From an uncultured Saprospiraceae bacterium (GTDB lineage: Bacteria > Bacteroidota > Bacteroidia > Chitinophagales > Saprospiraceae), in contig CALGLY010000021.1 in assembly GCA_937959095.1 (NCBI GenBank), positions 1 through 5,251 on the forward strand: 5,251 nucleotides of DNA, read 5' to 3'. Position 1 is the stretch's first letter. Each line of letters starts with the position of its first letter. Positions 5,019 through 5,251 of the stretch are shown here, one piece after another. The translations under genes were made by a program, and so were the position numbers. The notes under the pieces were generated by a model. That model was not told the DNA's origin. It ran no database searches and saw only the letters and a program-made list of their open reading frames with translations.

Positions 5019-5251
5019 TTGCGCTGTATCCCACTTTTTTTGTTGGCTTTTCTTTCCATTTTTCTCGTCCGAGATCATGTCTTTTTTTGGGATACGATAC
5101 AGTTAGGGTCTAAGCACGCGCATTGGTATTTCGAGCAAGGGTTTTCGCAAGTTTTACTTCCGCAAGAAATAGATAGTGGGCATCCGCCTACCTTCGGGAT
5201 GTATATCGCTGCTATGTGGATGCTGTTTGGAAAAACACTTGCCGTTAGTCA
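5019..5251 (+). CDS. GT-C type membrane glycosyltransferase, N-terminal fragment
   Basis: This gene is cut by the window edge; 77 complete codons are visible. The frame is open from the TAA at 4968-4970 onward but has no ATG before residue 61, and TTG at 5019-5021 is the best start. TTG at 5040 or 5043 would also fit but would shorten the first helix. The peptide opens with a hydrophobic helix (residues 4-17, IPLFLLAFLSIFLV), then a loop with RDHVFFWDTIQLGSKHAHWY (18-37) and DSGHPPTFGMYIAAMWMLFG (52-71). An acidic residue soon after helix 1 (Asp25) and a GHPP loop before helix 2 are typical of polytopic GT-C enzymes that use polyprenyl-phosphate sugars (ArnT, PMT and GT39-like families). Donor, acceptor and glycan cannot be told from this fragment. 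It is downstream of the cystathionine beta-synthase gene, separated by repeat 3. Confidence 0.72.
   Translation, partial: MRCIPLFLLAFLSIFLVRDHVFFWDTIQLGSKHAHWYFEQGFSQVLLPQEIDSGHPPTFGMYIAAMWMLFGKTLAVS

Noticed and set aside
5026..5095. 8-bp inverted repeat GTATCCCA (5026-5033) and TGGGATAC (5088-5095)
   Set aside because: It lies within the coding start of the glycosyltransferase, is short with a 54-bp spacer, and is adequately explained by chance.

Overview
The window looks like chromosomal DNA of a Gram-negative member of the Bacteroidota. Reasons: an A/T-rich genome with gene starts that lack clear Shine-Dalgarno sites; two sites matching the Bacteroidota -7 promoter element (TAnnTTTG); a CMP-Kdo synthetase, so the cell makes lipopolysaccharide; a short TruB without a PUA domain; and a secreted LysM plus double-psi-barrel-like protein of a kind I associate with this phylum. 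I cannot place the order or genus. No rRNA, tRNA, CRISPR array, transposase or phage gene is visible.

Layout. 1-212 is A/T-rich with no supported gene. Three genes follow on the minus strand: truB (213-950), a four-helix membrane protein of unknown function (1020-1490) and kdsB (1628-2377, with its start moved inward from the longest open frame). A divergent gap of about 140 bp then switches to the plus strand: a secreted LysM protein (2519-3427), a cystathionine beta-synthase with C-terminal CBS domains (3577-4932), and the first 77 codons of a GT-C type membrane glycosyltransferase that runs off the window (5019-5251; no ATG, probable TTG start).

The genes do not form one pathway. TruB modifies tRNA, KdsB activates Kdo for LPS, the LysM protein probably acts at the cell wall, and cystathionine beta-synthase belongs to sulfur amino-acid metabolism. 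The truncated glycosyltransferase could serve envelope glycan synthesis, but this is unproven.

The most unusual content is between the genes. Three of the gaps hold long inverted repeats whose arms are built largely of 7-bp units: GTATTAG-type at 1505-1634, ACTCTCT-type at 2398-2510 and GATGAGT-type at 4939-5012. Two have perfect 28-bp arms. The sequences are unrelated but the design is the same, and the repeats press right against gene ends: one arm contains the kdsB stop codon, and another ends 6 bp before the glycosyltransferase start. They occur in tandem and divergent gaps alike and have no T-run, so they do not look like ordinary terminators. A fourth, different compound hairpin lies just upstream of the cystathionine beta-synthase gene.
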